Assembly (NCBI GenBank): GCA_963747715.1 | Contig: CAVVGB010000003.1 | Location: 1-64,000, forward strand | Length of the DNA stretch: 64,000 nucleotides | Direction of reading: 5' to 3' | Origin: CAVVGB01 sp963747715 | Lineage (GTDB): Bacteria; Actinomycetota; Thermoleophilia; Gaiellales; Gaiellaceae | Shown here: positions 26,317 through 34,694 of the stretch, one piece after another | How the letters are laid out: every line of letters starts with the position of its first letter | Numbering within the stretch: the first letter of the stretch is position 1 | Notes under the pieces: model-generated | What the model was told of the DNA's origin: nothing | The model's input: only the letters and a program-made list of their open reading frames with translations | Databases searched by the model: none | Position numbers and translations under genes: made by a program

Positions 26317-27717
26317 ATGACGGCCGCGCGCGTCGAGCCGGGCTCGTTTCGCGACCCCGACAGCCGGGTGTTCGTGACGGACGACGCCGTCCTCCGCACG
26401 CTAAGCCCGCAAGGGCTCGCGGACTGGGAAGCGTTGGCGGCGACGGAGCTCTTCACCCGCGCCGTCTCGGAGGGGAAGCTCGTCGGCACCGAGCGCGTTG
26501 AGAGCAGCGATCTCCCCGGCGAGCTGCGAGACGATGCCGCTGCGGTGCTGCGGCACGAACGCGTCCCGTTCGTCTCGTATCCGTACGAGTGGTCCTTCGG
26601 CATGCTCCGCGACGCGGCGCTTCTCCATCTCGAGCTCCTCGAAGCGGCGCTCGCCGAAGACCTCGTCCTCAAGGACGCCTCGCCCTACAACGTGCAGTGG
26701 CGCGGCGCGAGCCCGCTGTTCATCGACGTCGGCTCCTTCGAGCGCCTCACCCCCGGCGAGCCGTGGCTCGGCTACCGGCAGTTCTGCGCGCTTTTCCTCT
26801 ACCCCCTCTTGCTCCAGGCCCACAAGGGAGTCGCGTTCCAGCCGTGGTTGCGAGGAAGCCTCGAAGGGATCTCTCCGGAGCAGTTTCGAAGCCTCATGTC
26901 GGCGCGCGACCTTCTGCGGCGCGGAGTTCTCACGCACGTGTACCTGCACGCGCGGCTCGAGCGCGGCCGCGACGAGACCGCGCGCGAGGTGAAGAGCGAG
27001 CTGCGCGCGGCCGGCTTCAAGAAGGAGCTCATCGTCGCGAACGTGAGGCGGCTGGCCAAGCTGATCCGCCGCCTCGAGTGGAGCCCGTCGCGCTCGACCT
27101 GGTCGGGCTACGAGGCGACGACCTCCTACGACGAGGCCGACGCTACGCGGAAGGAGGCGTTCGTTCGCGAGGCCATCGCGTCTCGGCGCTGGGAACTCGT
27201 CTGGGATCTCGGCTGCAACGTCGGCCGCTTCTCGCGGATAGCCGCCGAGCACGCGCGCTACGTCGTCGCGCTCGACTCGGACGCGGCCGTCGTGGAGCGG
27301 CTCTACCGAGAGCTGAAGAGCGAGAGGTCGACGACGATCCTGCCGCTCGTCGCCGACGTCCTCGATCCATCCCCGGGGCTGGGCTGGCGTGGCGCCGAGA
27401 GACAGCCGCTGCTCGAGCGCGGCTCGACTGACCTGACGCTCTGCCTCGCGCTCGTCCACCACCTCGCGATCGGCGGGAACGTTCCCGTTCGCGACGTGGT
27501 CGCGTGGCTCGGCTCGCTCGGAAGCGCGATCGTCGTCGAGTTTCCGACGCGCGACGATCCGCAGGTGAAGCGCCTGCTCGCCGCCAAGCGTGACGACATG
27601 CACGCCGACTACGAACGCGACATCTTCGAGCGAGCGCTCAACGATGCGTTCGAGATCGAGCGCTCGGAGACCTTGGTGGGCGGCACCCGTGTCCTCTACT
27701 TCGCCCGGCCGCGCTGA
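26317..27717 (+). CDS. Class I SAM-dependent methyltransferase with kinase-like N-terminal region
   Basis: This 466-residue protein has a C-terminal Rossmann methyltransferase domain (LVWDLGCNVGRFSRIA for SAM binding, VVALDSDAAVVE for the ribose acid, LCLALVHHLAIG as motif 4). The N-terminal 200 residues contain LVLKDASPYNVQW followed by PLFIDVGSF, resembling a nucleotide-binding or aminoglycoside-phosphotransferase-like fold. ATG 26317 is preferred. A GTG at 26311 is also in frame. Its stop overlaps the next start (ATGA). The substrate is unknown, and its neighbour with the YIDPGTGS motif often accompanies this family. Confidence 0.82.
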   Translation: MTAARVEPGSFRDPDSRVFVTDDAVLRTLSPQGLADWEALAATELFTRAVSEGKLVGTERVESSDLPGELRDDAAAVLRHERVPFVSYPYEWSFGMLRDAALLHLELLEAALAEDLVLKDASPYNVQWRGASPLFIDVGSFERLTPGEPWLGYRQFCALFLYPLLLQAHKGVAFQPWLRGSLEGISPEQFRSLMSARDLLRRGVLTHVYLHARLERGRDETAREVKSELRAAGFKKELIVANVRRLAKLIRRLEWSPSRSTWSGYEATTSYDEADATRKEAFVREAIASRRWELVWDLGCNVGRFSRIAAEHARYVVALDSDAAVVERLYRELKSERSTTILPLVADVLDPSPGLGWRGAERQPLLERGSTDLTLCLALVHHLAIGGNVPVRDVVAWLGSLGSAIVVEFPTRDDPQVKRLLAAKRDDMHADYERDIFERALNDAFEIERSETLVGGTRVLYFARPR

Positions 27718-28145
27718 TGAGGATGGAGCACACAGTGGTGATCGACCGTCCGCGCGCGGAGGTGTTCGCCTACCTCACCGACGTCGCAAAGCTGCCGGAG
27801 TGGCAGTCGAGCGCGAGCGAGGTCAGCGTCGAGGGCGAGATGGGCCTCGGCGCGCGCGTCCACGAGGTGCGCAGTCTGCTCGGACGGCGCGGCGAATCGA
27901 CGCTCGAGGTCAGCGAGTTCGAGCCCGACCGGAAGTTCTCACTTCGGGTGGTCTCCGGGCCGCTGCCCTTCGAGGTGCAGCACACGCTCAGCGAGGAGGA
28001 CGGCGGCACGCGTCTCGACTGGGTCGGCGAGGCGGACACGAGCAAGTTCCCGCGCTTCGCCGTGCGCATGGTGGCCGGCGCGGTCGAGGCGCAGTTCAAG
28101 TCCGACCTCGAGCGCCTCAAGCGTGTGCTCGAAGGAAGCGACTAG
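27717..28145 (+). CDS. SRPBCC family (START/polyketide-cyclase-like) protein
   Basis: This 142-residue protein begins with MEHTVVIDRPRAEVFAYLTD, the first strand and helix of the helix-grip fold, and continues with a long C-terminal helix (MVAGAVEAQFKSDLERLKRVLEG). The fold forms a deep hydrophobic cavity that binds lipids or polyketide-like ligands. It is coupled by a 1-base overlap to the methyltransferase, which suggests a common substrate or pathway. The stop abuts the convergent metalloprotease gene. Confidence 0.85.
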   Translation: MRMEHTVVIDRPRAEVFAYLTDVAKLPEWQSSASEVSVEGEMGLGARVHEVRSLLGRRGESTLEVSEFEPDRKFSLRVVSGPLPFEVQHTLSEEDGGTRLDWVGEADTSKFPRFAVRMVAGAVEAQFKSDLERLKRVLEGSD

Positions 28146-29819
28146 CTAAGTCGTCCGGGCTCGGAACTTGTACGCGAGGTTCTCGTCGCGGGCTTTCGCG
28201 CCGCCGCAGGAGTACGTTGTGAGGCCCGACCAGCACGTGGACAGGTCGTACCGTGCGCTCGCGTTCGTCAGCATGAGGTCGATGCGCGTGACCGTTCCGC
28301 GCCCGAACCCTACGGTGCGCGCGCCGTTGCCCGAAGAATCGAGCGTGATCGGCTTCACGCTGTACCCCCCACCCGCGGTGAAGACGAGCAGCGTGGCGGC
28401 GGGCTTGGTCGACGTCGCCGGAAGATCGACGGTCACCTTCAAACCTGCTTTGGTGCGGCCGTCGCTCGCGGGCTTGAAGCTGTAGTACGCCGCCGCCAGG
28501 TGGCGCATCTTGATGGTTTTCCACGAGATCGCGTCACCGCGGCCGAGCCTGAACGTTCCGCTGCGCGGCGCGGTCGGGTAGGACGGGCCTTCGGAATAGT
28601 GACCTGGGCCGGCGGGAAACCGGTTCCACTCCGTGAACGTCGTGAAGGTGCCGTAAAACTGGGCGCCCTCCGCCGCGATCGCGTTCGAAGTCGCCTCCAT
28701 CGAGTACTGGTCGGGGCCCGACGAGCTTCCGTCGGCGCGGTCCCAGATCTTGCGCACGACGTCGTCGCCGAACCGCTCGGACAGGTACTGGAAGAACACC
28801 CATGCGCCGTACTCGTAGAAGTTCTTGCCGTGGTCGAGCGAGTTGCTGGGGCGACTGAGGGGGCTCGTCTGCAAGTAGTCGAAGCGGTCCGTGACAGTCG
28901 GATAGACCTGACCTTCCATCCACATGGCCTCGCCCTCCATGAGCCACAAGTCCTCGGCGAAGTCCTCGGCGAACTGCGAGGCGTGGCGGAACTCGTGCGC
29001 GGCCACCACCTGGGTGAACTGAGTAGGCGTCCATTCCGTGCCGAAATCGGCGAAGTCGTCGTCGAGCACGCAGTAGGAGGAGAAGTCGAAGAAGGGATAA
29101 CCCGGGCTGTCGAGGTTCGGGTCGTCGCTCGTGCAGTAGCCGAAGAGCCCATCGTTCCCAAGATCGGCGAGGTAGACATCGAGCTTGGCATCGCCGCCGT
29201 CGTTCGTAGACGACAGGTCGGATTTGGGCATTGGATTGCCGAACGCGGTGACCTCCGTCGCCCACACGGTCGCGAACGTTGGCTGGACGACGTCCTCGAC
29301 CCAGTCGGGAACGCCGTCGGCGTCGGTGTCACCGGCGGGCGGGGCATCGGCGGTCGAGTTCACCCAGTGGATGCAGACGTTGGTGTCGCACCCTTCACCC
29401 GCTTGGGAGTCGGGGGCCTCGGCAACGAGCCAGCCGTCGTCGTCATTGCCGAACCCGTCCGAGGGGCGCGCAAGCAGCCTTCTCGCCTCCTCACGCTCGC
29501 CGGCGGGAAGGTCCCGCAGGCGGAGGGCCAGGTCACGCAGGATCAGAGTGGCGTCGTGGCCCGCCGCACGCTCGACGTCGCCGAACTCCCGGCGGACCTC
29601 GGCGAGGTGGAAGAGCGAGCGGGCGCGCTCGAGGGTGTAGGCAGCCGGCGTGAGGTGGCCTTGGGCCAGCGCCCGGGTGAGGGCGTCATTCGCAACGGGC
29701 GCCGGCCGCGGGAGCGGCTTCGGCGCGGCGAAGGCAGGGCCGGCCGAAACAGCGAGCATGCAGACGAGAGCCGCAAAGGCGCCGCCTACCCTGCGGACGG
29801 TCGTCCGGTCAGACCCCAC
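28146..29819 (-). CDS. Secreted metalloprotease-like protein, MXAN_6640 type
   Basis: This 557-residue protein has a signal peptide (FAALVCMLAVSAGPAFA), a prodomain with many Arg/Glu residues, and a calcium-binding thrombospondin-like loop (DTDADGVPDWVED). The zinc motif is AAHEFRHASQF (HExxH). A downstream LMEGEAMWMEG supplies acidic residues that may complete the metal site. The C-terminal third is a beta-rich domain with cysteines (STCWSGLTTYSCGG). It is the second secreted protease in the window. The specific activity is unknown. Confidence 0.82.
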   Translation of the reverse strand: MGSDRTTVRRVGGAFAALVCMLAVSAGPAFAAPKPLPRPAPVANDALTRALAQGHLTPAAYTLERARSLFHLAEVRREFGDVERAAGHDATLILRDLALRLRDLPAGEREEARRLLARPSDGFGNDDDGWLVAEAPDSQAGEGCDTNVCIHWVNSTADAPPAGDTDADGVPDWVEDVVQPTFATVWATEVTAFGNPMPKSDLSSTNDGGDAKLDVYLADLGNDGLFGYCTSDDPNLDSPGYPFFDFSSYCVLDDDFADFGTEWTPTQFTQVVAAHEFRHASQFAEDFAEDLWLMEGEAMWMEGQVYPTVTDRFDYLQTSPLSRPSNSLDHGKNFYEYGAWVFFQYLSERFGDDVVRKIWDRADGSSSGPDQYSMEATSNAIAAEGAQFYGTFTTFTEWNRFPAGPGHYSEGPSYPTAPRSGTFRLGRGDAISWKTIKMRHLAAAYYSFKPASDGRTKAGLKVTVDLPATSTKPAATLLVFTAGGGYSVKPITLDSSGNGARTVGFGRGTVTRIDLMLTNASARYDLSTCWSGLTTYSCGGAKARDENLAYKFRARTT

Positions 29820-29921
29820 TGCAACACCGATCGTCAGAGGAGGGAAAATACTTGAGCCTTAGAGCCTCTTCAAGACCAATTTGGGGAAGCGGCTTCCTGT
29901 GCCCCGGCTAGACTCGGCCCC

Positions 29922-30629
29922 GTGAGCGTCGTCGAGGAAACCGCGTCCGAACAGGGTATCCGAGTCCTGGACCACGGCTTCGTCCGGCTGGACGACGTCA
30001 TGGCGACCGACCTCTCGGTGGTCAACGCCGCCAGGGTCAGCTTCGCCCGCCGAAAGGACGAGATGGACGATTCGGACGTCGGCCTCGTCAAGTTCCTCAT
30101 GAGGGATCGCCACGGGACGCCTTTCGAGCACAACTCGTTCCGCTTCCACATCCGCGCGCCGATCTTCGTCGCGCGCGAATGGATGCGACACCGGGTCGGC
30201 TCGTTCAACGAATTCAGCATGAGGTACGCGCGCGCGACGGATGAGTTCTACATCCCCGAGGCGGACGACGTGCGCACGCAGGTGGGCAAGCCCGGTGCGT
30301 ACTCCTTCGAGCCGGTCTCGGAGGAGATTGCCGACCTGACGCGCGAGGAGCTGCGCTCCGTCTACGAGACCGCGTACGCCGCGTACGAGCGGCTGGTGGA
30401 GCTCGGCGTGGCCCGCGAGCTGGCGCGATCGGTCATGCCGGTCGGCGCCTACACCGAGTTCTACTGGACCGTGAATGCGCGGGCGCTCATGAACTTCATC
30501 TCGCTGCGCGCCGCCGAGACCGCGCAGAGGGAGATCCGCCGCTACGCCGAGGCGTGCGAGCGCTATTTCGCCGAGCACATGCCCGTCACGCACGAGGCCT
30601 TCGTCGCCTCGGGCCGCGTCGCGCCGTAA
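29922..30629 (+). CDS. thyX: Flavin-dependent thymidylate synthase ThyX
   Basis: This 235-residue protein carries the ThyX signature RHRVGSFNEFSMRY (RHRxxSxxExSxRY) and HGTPFEHNSFRFHIRAP. The enzyme makes dTMP from dUMP with FAD, NADPH and methylene-tetrahydrofolate. The tail (FISLRAAETAQREIR) completes the FAD and dUMP sites. The GTG start matches the family. ThyX rather than ThyA is common in deep-branching actinobacteria. The convergent anti-sigma gene ends 3 bases downstream. Confidence 0.97.
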   Translation: MSVVEETASEQGIRVLDHGFVRLDDVMATDLSVVNAARVSFARRKDEMDDSDVGLVKFLMRDRHGTPFEHNSFRFHIRAPIFVAREWMRHRVGSFNEFSMRYARATDEFYIPEADDVRTQVGKPGAYSFEPVSEEIADLTREELRSVYETAYAAYERLVELGVARELARSVMPVGAYTEFYWTVNARALMNFISLRAAETAQREIRRYAEACERYFAEHMPVTHEAFVASGRVAP

Positions 30630-30632
30630 TAG

Positions 30633-31231
30633 TCAGGCGACGTTTGCGCGCAGAAGGTGCGGCTCGGCCTCGTCGCCGTGCTCCGAGATGACCCAGGCGT
30701 CGAACTGGGAAAGACGGTACGAGACGGTCATGCGAACAGTCGTCGTCCCCTCCCCAACGTTGAACGACCCGCACGTGGCGGCGTACTCGCCGTCCTTCTC
30801 GAGCCAGAGCGTGTAGTAGCGCTCTCCGGGGAGCTTCGGCAGCCCCGTCACCTCGAGGATCAGCTCCAGTTGCCGCTCTTCTCGTCGCGTTCGCCCACCT
30901 GGACGACGGCGGCCGCCTCCGGCGCCGCTTCGGTCGCGTGCAGCGGGACGGTCGCGCGCGCCTGGACCCCTGGATCGGAGGTCAAGCGCCCGATGCCGAA
31001 GAAGCCCGCGGCCAATGCTGCGGCGAGCGCAACGGCCAGGGCCATGCGCCGCCGGCTCCAGAACGGCGTCGACAGCGTCAGCGACGTGACCGCCTGGGTC
31101 AGTCGCGGAGGGACCTGGTGGGGTGGGGCCGGAACCGAGCGGAGCAGGCGATCGACCCGGCGAAGCTCGTCCACCTGGTCGTCGGGAACGTCGTCGCCGA
31201 TCAGCTCTCGGATGTCAGGTGGTTCCCTCAA
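30633..31231 (-). CDS. Anti-sigma factor, RskA-like (one apparent frameshift)
   Basis: The N-terminal soluble part (DIRELIGDDVPDDQVDELRRVDRLLRSVP) precedes one membrane helix (MALAVALAAALAAGFFGIG). After a shift near 30870 the extracytoplasmic C-terminal domain continues (LPGERYYTLWLEKDGEYAAT, FNVGEGTTTVRMTVSY, WVISEHG), typical of anti-sigma-K/RskA proteins. The TTG start overlaps the sigma factor end by 17 bases. It should hold its partner sigma factor inactive at the membrane until proteolysis. The signal is unknown. Confidence 0.78.
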
Positions 31232-31769
31232 GCCGCACCTCCTCGAGCAGCGACGCCAGGCGTGCCAAGCCCGCGCGCGTGCGTGTCTTCACGGTCCCCA
31301 GCGGAACGTCCAGGTAGCTCGCGATCTCGGCCTGTGACAGGCCGCTCCAGTATCGCGAGCTCGAGGACGACCGCTACCCTCTCCGGCAGCTTCTCGAGCG
31401 CGGCGTGCACACGCCACGAAAGCCACGCCAGCTCCGCGTGCTCCTCGGGAGGCGTGTCGTCGGCCGCCATCTCCGGCACCTCCGCCACGGGCTGCGACGC
31501 TGGCGCGCCCGGTCAATGATTGCGTGGCGCGCCACCGCGTAGAGCCACGCCGAGCCGGTGCCGCGGTCCGCGCGGTAGCTCCGCGCCGAGCGCCACACGG
31601 CGGCGAAGGTCTCCTGCGCGGCGTCCTCGGCCCGGCCGTTGTCGCCGAGCTGCCGGAGCGCAAGGGCGAAGACGGGCCGCGCGAAGCGCCGGTAGAGCTC
31701 CGTGAAGGCGTCGCGGTCTCCGACCGCGACGCGCTCGATCAGCTGTGAATCGCTCTGGGCGACGGCCAT
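31215..31769 (-). CDS. ECF sigma factor, SigK-like (two apparent frameshifts)
   Basis: Region 2 is intact (DRDAFTELYRRFARPVFALA, AEDAAQETFAAVWRSARSY, GTGSAWLYAVARHAIIDRAR). Region 4 is split by shifts near 31480 and 31350 and contains LEKLPERVAVVLELA and the helix-turn-helix GLSQAEIASYLDVPLGTVKT. The whole protein is about 184 residues, normal for an extracytoplasmic-function sigma factor. It starts at ATG 31769. Its partner anti-sigma factor is immediately downstream. The divergent superoxide dismutase gene starts 80 bases away, so oxidative stress is a possible regulatory theme. Confidence 0.8.
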
Positions 31770-31849
31770 GCTGGCGAAAGGCATACCGAGCGGTGGTACG
31801 GATTTCAAGCGCCAACGGTTTGAGGGCGCATATAAGCTCTCGACCGCCC

Positions 31850-32470
31850 ATGGCCACGCTGGTCTTCAACCACGAGGAGATCGCCGCCCGCGAGCTCAAG
31901 CCGGAGCTTCTCGAGCTCGACGGCATCTCCCGCGCCTCCGTCGAGGCTCATTACAAGCTCTACGAGGGGTATGTGAACAAGCGCAACGAGATCCTGCGCA
32001 AGCTCGCAGATGTCGACGTCTCGTCCGCGAACCAGGTGTACTCGGACCTGCGCGGGCTCAAGGTCGACCTCACCTTCGCCATCGGCGGCATCAAGAACCA
32101 CGAGGTCTACTTCGAGCATCTCGGCGGCGGCGGCGGTGACCCGGACGGGGCGATCGCGAGCCTCGTCGAGCGCGACTTCGGGGGCATCGAGGCCTGGCGC
32201 GCCGACCTCAAGGCTACGGGCATGGCGGCTCGCGGCTGGGCGTGGACCGCGTACGACTGGGACGAGGAGCGGCTCTTCAACTACATCGGCGATGCGCAGA
32301 ACACGTTCCCCATCTGGAACGCGACGCCGCTCGTCGCGCTCGACGTGTACGAGCACGCGTACTTCCTCGACTACCAAACCGACCGCTCGTCCTACATCGA
32401 CGCGTTCTTCAACAACCTGGACTGGGGCGTCATCAACGGCTGGATGGCGAAGTACCAGATCCAGGCCTGA
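31850..32470 (+). CDS. Fe/Mn-family superoxide dismutase
   Basis: This 206-residue protein has the metal ligands of the Fe/Mn family: the first His in EAHYKLYEGYVNKRN, the second in GGIKNHEVYFEHLG, and the Asp and His in LDVYEHAYFLDY. It converts superoxide to oxygen and peroxide. The first helical hairpin is slightly divergent, as in other Thermoleophilia-type proteins. The ATG at 31850 follows a TATAAG element at 31831, compatible with a promoter in the 80-base gap shared with the divergent sigma factor. Confidence 0.93.
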   Translation: MATLVFNHEEIAARELKPELLELDGISRASVEAHYKLYEGYVNKRNEILRKLADVDVSSANQVYSDLRGLKVDLTFAIGGIKNHEVYFEHLGGGGGDPDGAIASLVERDFGGIEAWRADLKATGMAARGWAWTAYDWDEERLFNYIGDAQNTFPIWNATPLVALDVYEHAYFLDYQTDRSSYIDAFFNNLDWGVINGWMAKYQIQA

Positions 32471-32494
32471 GCTCAGTCCGCCTCTAACGCCACG

Positions 32495-33139
32495 ATGAAC
32501 GGTGTGAGCACGGTCCTGCTCGTCGGCGTCGGTTACCTCCTCGGGAGCATGCCGTGGGGCTACTGGGTCCCGCGGATCGTCAAGGGAGTCGACATCCGGA
32601 CACTCGGGAGCGGCAACCCGGGCGCGACGAACGTGTGGCGCTCGCTCGGCTTCAAGCTCGGAGTGACCGTCGCGGTCCTCGACATCGCGAAGGGTTTCGC
32701 GGCGGCTCTGCTCGGCCGCTGGCTCGGCGACGACCTCGTCGGGGTGCTCGCCGGCGTGGCGGCGATGGTCGGGCACTGGCGCCCGCTTTTCTTCGGCTTC
32801 GCCAAGGCTGGGAAGACGGTGGCGACGACAGGCGGCGTTGGCCTCGCGCTCGCGCCGCTCGCCACGCTGGCCGCAGCAGTCGTCTGGATCGTCGTCTTCT
32901 TCGCGACCCGCTACGCGTCGATCGCCTCGATGGCGGCCGCGGTCTCGCTGCCGCTCTTCGCGGTCATCCTCGGCGCGTCGTGGCCCGTGGTCGCGTTCAC
33001 CGCCGGCGCGGCGATCGCGATCGTGGTGCTCCACCGCGGCAACATCGCGCGCCTCGCACGTGGGACCGAGAATCGCTTCGTGCTCAGGCGGCGCGCCGCT
33101 AGCGCGTCGGCGGGTCCTCGGCGGCCAGCCAGTCTCTGA
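32495..33139 (+). CDS. plsY: Glycerol-3-phosphate acyltransferase PlsY
   Basis: This 214-residue membrane protein has PlsY signatures: LLGSMPWGYW, IRTLGSGNPGATNVWR (the catalytic-loop region), DIAKGFAAALLG and AKAGKTVATTGGVGLAL. PlsY uses acyl-phosphate to acylate glycerol-3-phosphate, the first step of phospholipid synthesis in most bacteria. Five helices are predicted, with active-site loops on the cytoplasmic side. Its 3' end overlaps the convergent GTP cyclohydrolase gene by 41 bases. Confidence 0.95.
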   Translation: MNGVSTVLLVGVGYLLGSMPWGYWVPRIVKGVDIRTLGSGNPGATNVWRSLGFKLGVTVAVLDIAKGFAAALLGRWLGDDLVGVLAGVAAMVGHWRPLFFGFAKAGKTVATTGGVGLALAPLATLAAAVVWIVVFFATRYASIASMAAAVSLPLFAVILGASWPVVAFTAGAAIAIVVLHRGNIARLARGTENRFVLRRRAASASAGPRRPASL

Positions 33140-34088
33140 GCTCGGTGTGACGGCGGCCGTGCTCGCCGGTCTCGAGCTCTTGACGTAGCTCACCCACGGT
33201 GCCGAAGCGTTCGGCGAGCACTTCGTGGTTGTGGATCGTCTCGAAGTTGATCTGGCGAGCGTGCACGAAGTCGCCGTCGTCGAGCTCGTCGTAGACGTCG
33301 AGGGCGCTCTTGATCATGAGCCGCACCGAGTCTTCGACGAACCGGGGGGCGAGATGCGCATGCTCGACGACGAAGAGCTCGTCCGGGCGCTTGAGGAGCT
33401 CGTAGATCGGTGAGCTCATCGAGCGCTCTACCAGGTCGACGAGGTCCTGCGCGTCCAGACGGAGCCTCGTGCCGAGGAAAAGACTGCCCTTGCCGCGCTG
33501 GTTGTGGGTCGCGAGCGGGACGAGCTCGAGGATGCGGTCGACGTCGACGTCGTCGAAGCCGGCCTCGCCGAGGCGCTCGGCCGCCTGCTCGCGGACGAGC
33601 CCCTGAGCGCAGGGGCAGGCGTTGATCCCGCTCGCCTCGACGCCGACGACGCGGCGCGAGCTGGTCTGGGAGGCGGCCGCGATCCCGATGAGGGTGACGA
33701 GCTCCTGCGTCCGGAGCGCGGTCACGGGCGTGAGACGCTCCATCGGGTAGCGGGCGGCGATCCGAACTTCGGCCCGGAGGGCCTGCTGGCGCTCGACGAT
33801 GTGGCGCGCGATGTGCTCGGCCAGGCGCTCCACCAGGAGCATCTCGCCCATGACCATCTCGTCGATCGCCTCCTCGAAAAGCTCCGGGAAACGCGACATG
33901 TGGACGCCCTTCTGGTCGGGGTCGAGGTCGACGAAGCAGTCGATCTCGGCCGAGACGAGGACGTCCTGGCCCCCGTGCTGCATCCGCACGGCCTTCTGGA
34001 CCCCTGTTACACCCGCGCGCGAGAGACCGATGCGGACATCGGGCGACGAGGCTTGCAGGTCGGGCAGGGCGGTTACTCTCTCATCCAC
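33099..34088 (-). CDS. GTP cyclohydrolase, FolE2/MptA (type IB) family
   Basis: From the GTG at 34088 the protein is 329 residues. It has DVRIGLSRAGVTGVQKAVRM, the GVHMSRFPELFEEAI helix, and the INACPCAQ motif with the active-site cysteine. These define the FolE2/MptA group, which opens GTP on the way to folate or pterins. FolE2 proteins use varied metals instead of strict zinc. An upstream extension to 34505 is arginine- and histidine-rich and is a shadow of the opposite gene. The kinase-like gene diverges 18 bases away. Confidence 0.88.
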   Translation of the reverse strand: MDERVTALPDLQASSPDVRIGLSRAGVTGVQKAVRMQHGGQDVLVSAEIDCFVDLDPDQKGVHMSRFPELFEEAIDEMVMGEMLLVERLAEHIARHIVERQQALRAEVRIAARYPMERLTPVTALRTQELVTLIGIAAASQTSSRRVVGVEASGINACPCAQGLVREQAAERLGEAGFDDVDVDRILELVPLATHNQRGKGSLFLGTRLRLDAQDLVDLVERSMSSPIYELLKRPDELFVVEHAHLAPRFVEDSVRLMIKSALDVYDELDDGDFVHARQINFETIHNHEVLAERFGTVGELRQELETGEHGRRHTELRDWLAAEDPPTR

Positions 34089-34106
34089 GTAAGCAACCGT
34101 AGCAAC

Positions 34107-34694
34107 GTGGCCGCGACAGACGACAGGAGATTTGCCCAGCTCGTGGCCGTTGCGTGCCACGACCTCCGCAATCCGCTGGCCACCGTCTTCGGCTTTGCGC
34201 GCACCTTGCCGAAGACGGAGCTGGACGAGCGTGGGACGCGCTACGTGGCGATGATCGATGCGGCCTCCACCGAACTCGGCGAGCTTCTCGACGAGCTTTC
34301 GCTCGTGGCTCGCATCGAGGCAGGGCGCTTCACGCCCGAGCTGGAAGAGGCCGACTCGCTTGAGCTCGCCCGTGCGGCGGCCGCCGAGCTCGAAGAGGAC
34401 CGGCTGGTCGTGAGCGGCGAGGGCGGAGCCGTCCGGGTTCCGGTGCGCGACGTGACGCGCGCGCTGTCGCGACTTGGCAAAGCATCCGCGCGGCACGGCG
34501 GTCACGACTCGGTCTCGCTCGTCGTGAGCGGGCCCGACCTGCGCATCTCGCCGATTTCGCGCTCGGCCGAGCCGGTCGTGCTCGGGCGGGAGGTGCGTGA
34601 GCTCGGCGCCGCCGCCGCGGTGGTTCTGATCGAGGCCCTCGGCGGCTCACTCGCCGTCGAGGGCGAGACGCTGACGATTCGCCTACCGCAGTAG
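34107..34694 (+). CDS. Histidine-kinase dimerisation-domain protein without clear ATPase motifs
   Basis: This 195-residue protein begins with a HisKA-type H-box (CHDLRNPLATVFGFAR) and a second helix (ELLDELSLVARIEAG) like that of a histidine kinase. The remaining 110 residues resemble a shortened ATPase domain but lack recognisable N, G1, F and G2 boxes. It may be a phosphotransfer protein or a degenerate kinase. It starts from GTG, and its last 12 bases overlap the convergent fpg end. Confidence 0.75.
   Translation: MAATDDRRFAQLVAVACHDLRNPLATVFGFARTLPKTELDERGTRYVAMIDAASTELGELLDELSLVARIEAGRFTPELEEADSLELARAAAAELEEDRLVVSGEGGAVRVPVRDVTRALSRLGKASARHGGHDSVSLVVSGPDLRISPISRSAEPVVLGREVRELGAAAAVVLIEALGGSLAVEGETLTIRLPQ

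Noticed and set aside
28500..29855. 451-residue plus-strand open frame opposite the secreted metalloprotease
   Set aside because: No signal, domain or codon pattern, whereas the other strand has a signal peptide and HEFRH motif.
31805..33193. 462-residue minus-strand open frame over sodA-like and plsY
   Set aside because: Composition of a shadow frame. Both opposite genes have clear active-site motifs.
34089..34505. N-terminal extension of the GTP cyclohydrolase
   Set aside because: Arg/His-rich without family similarity and fully opposite to the kinase-like gene.
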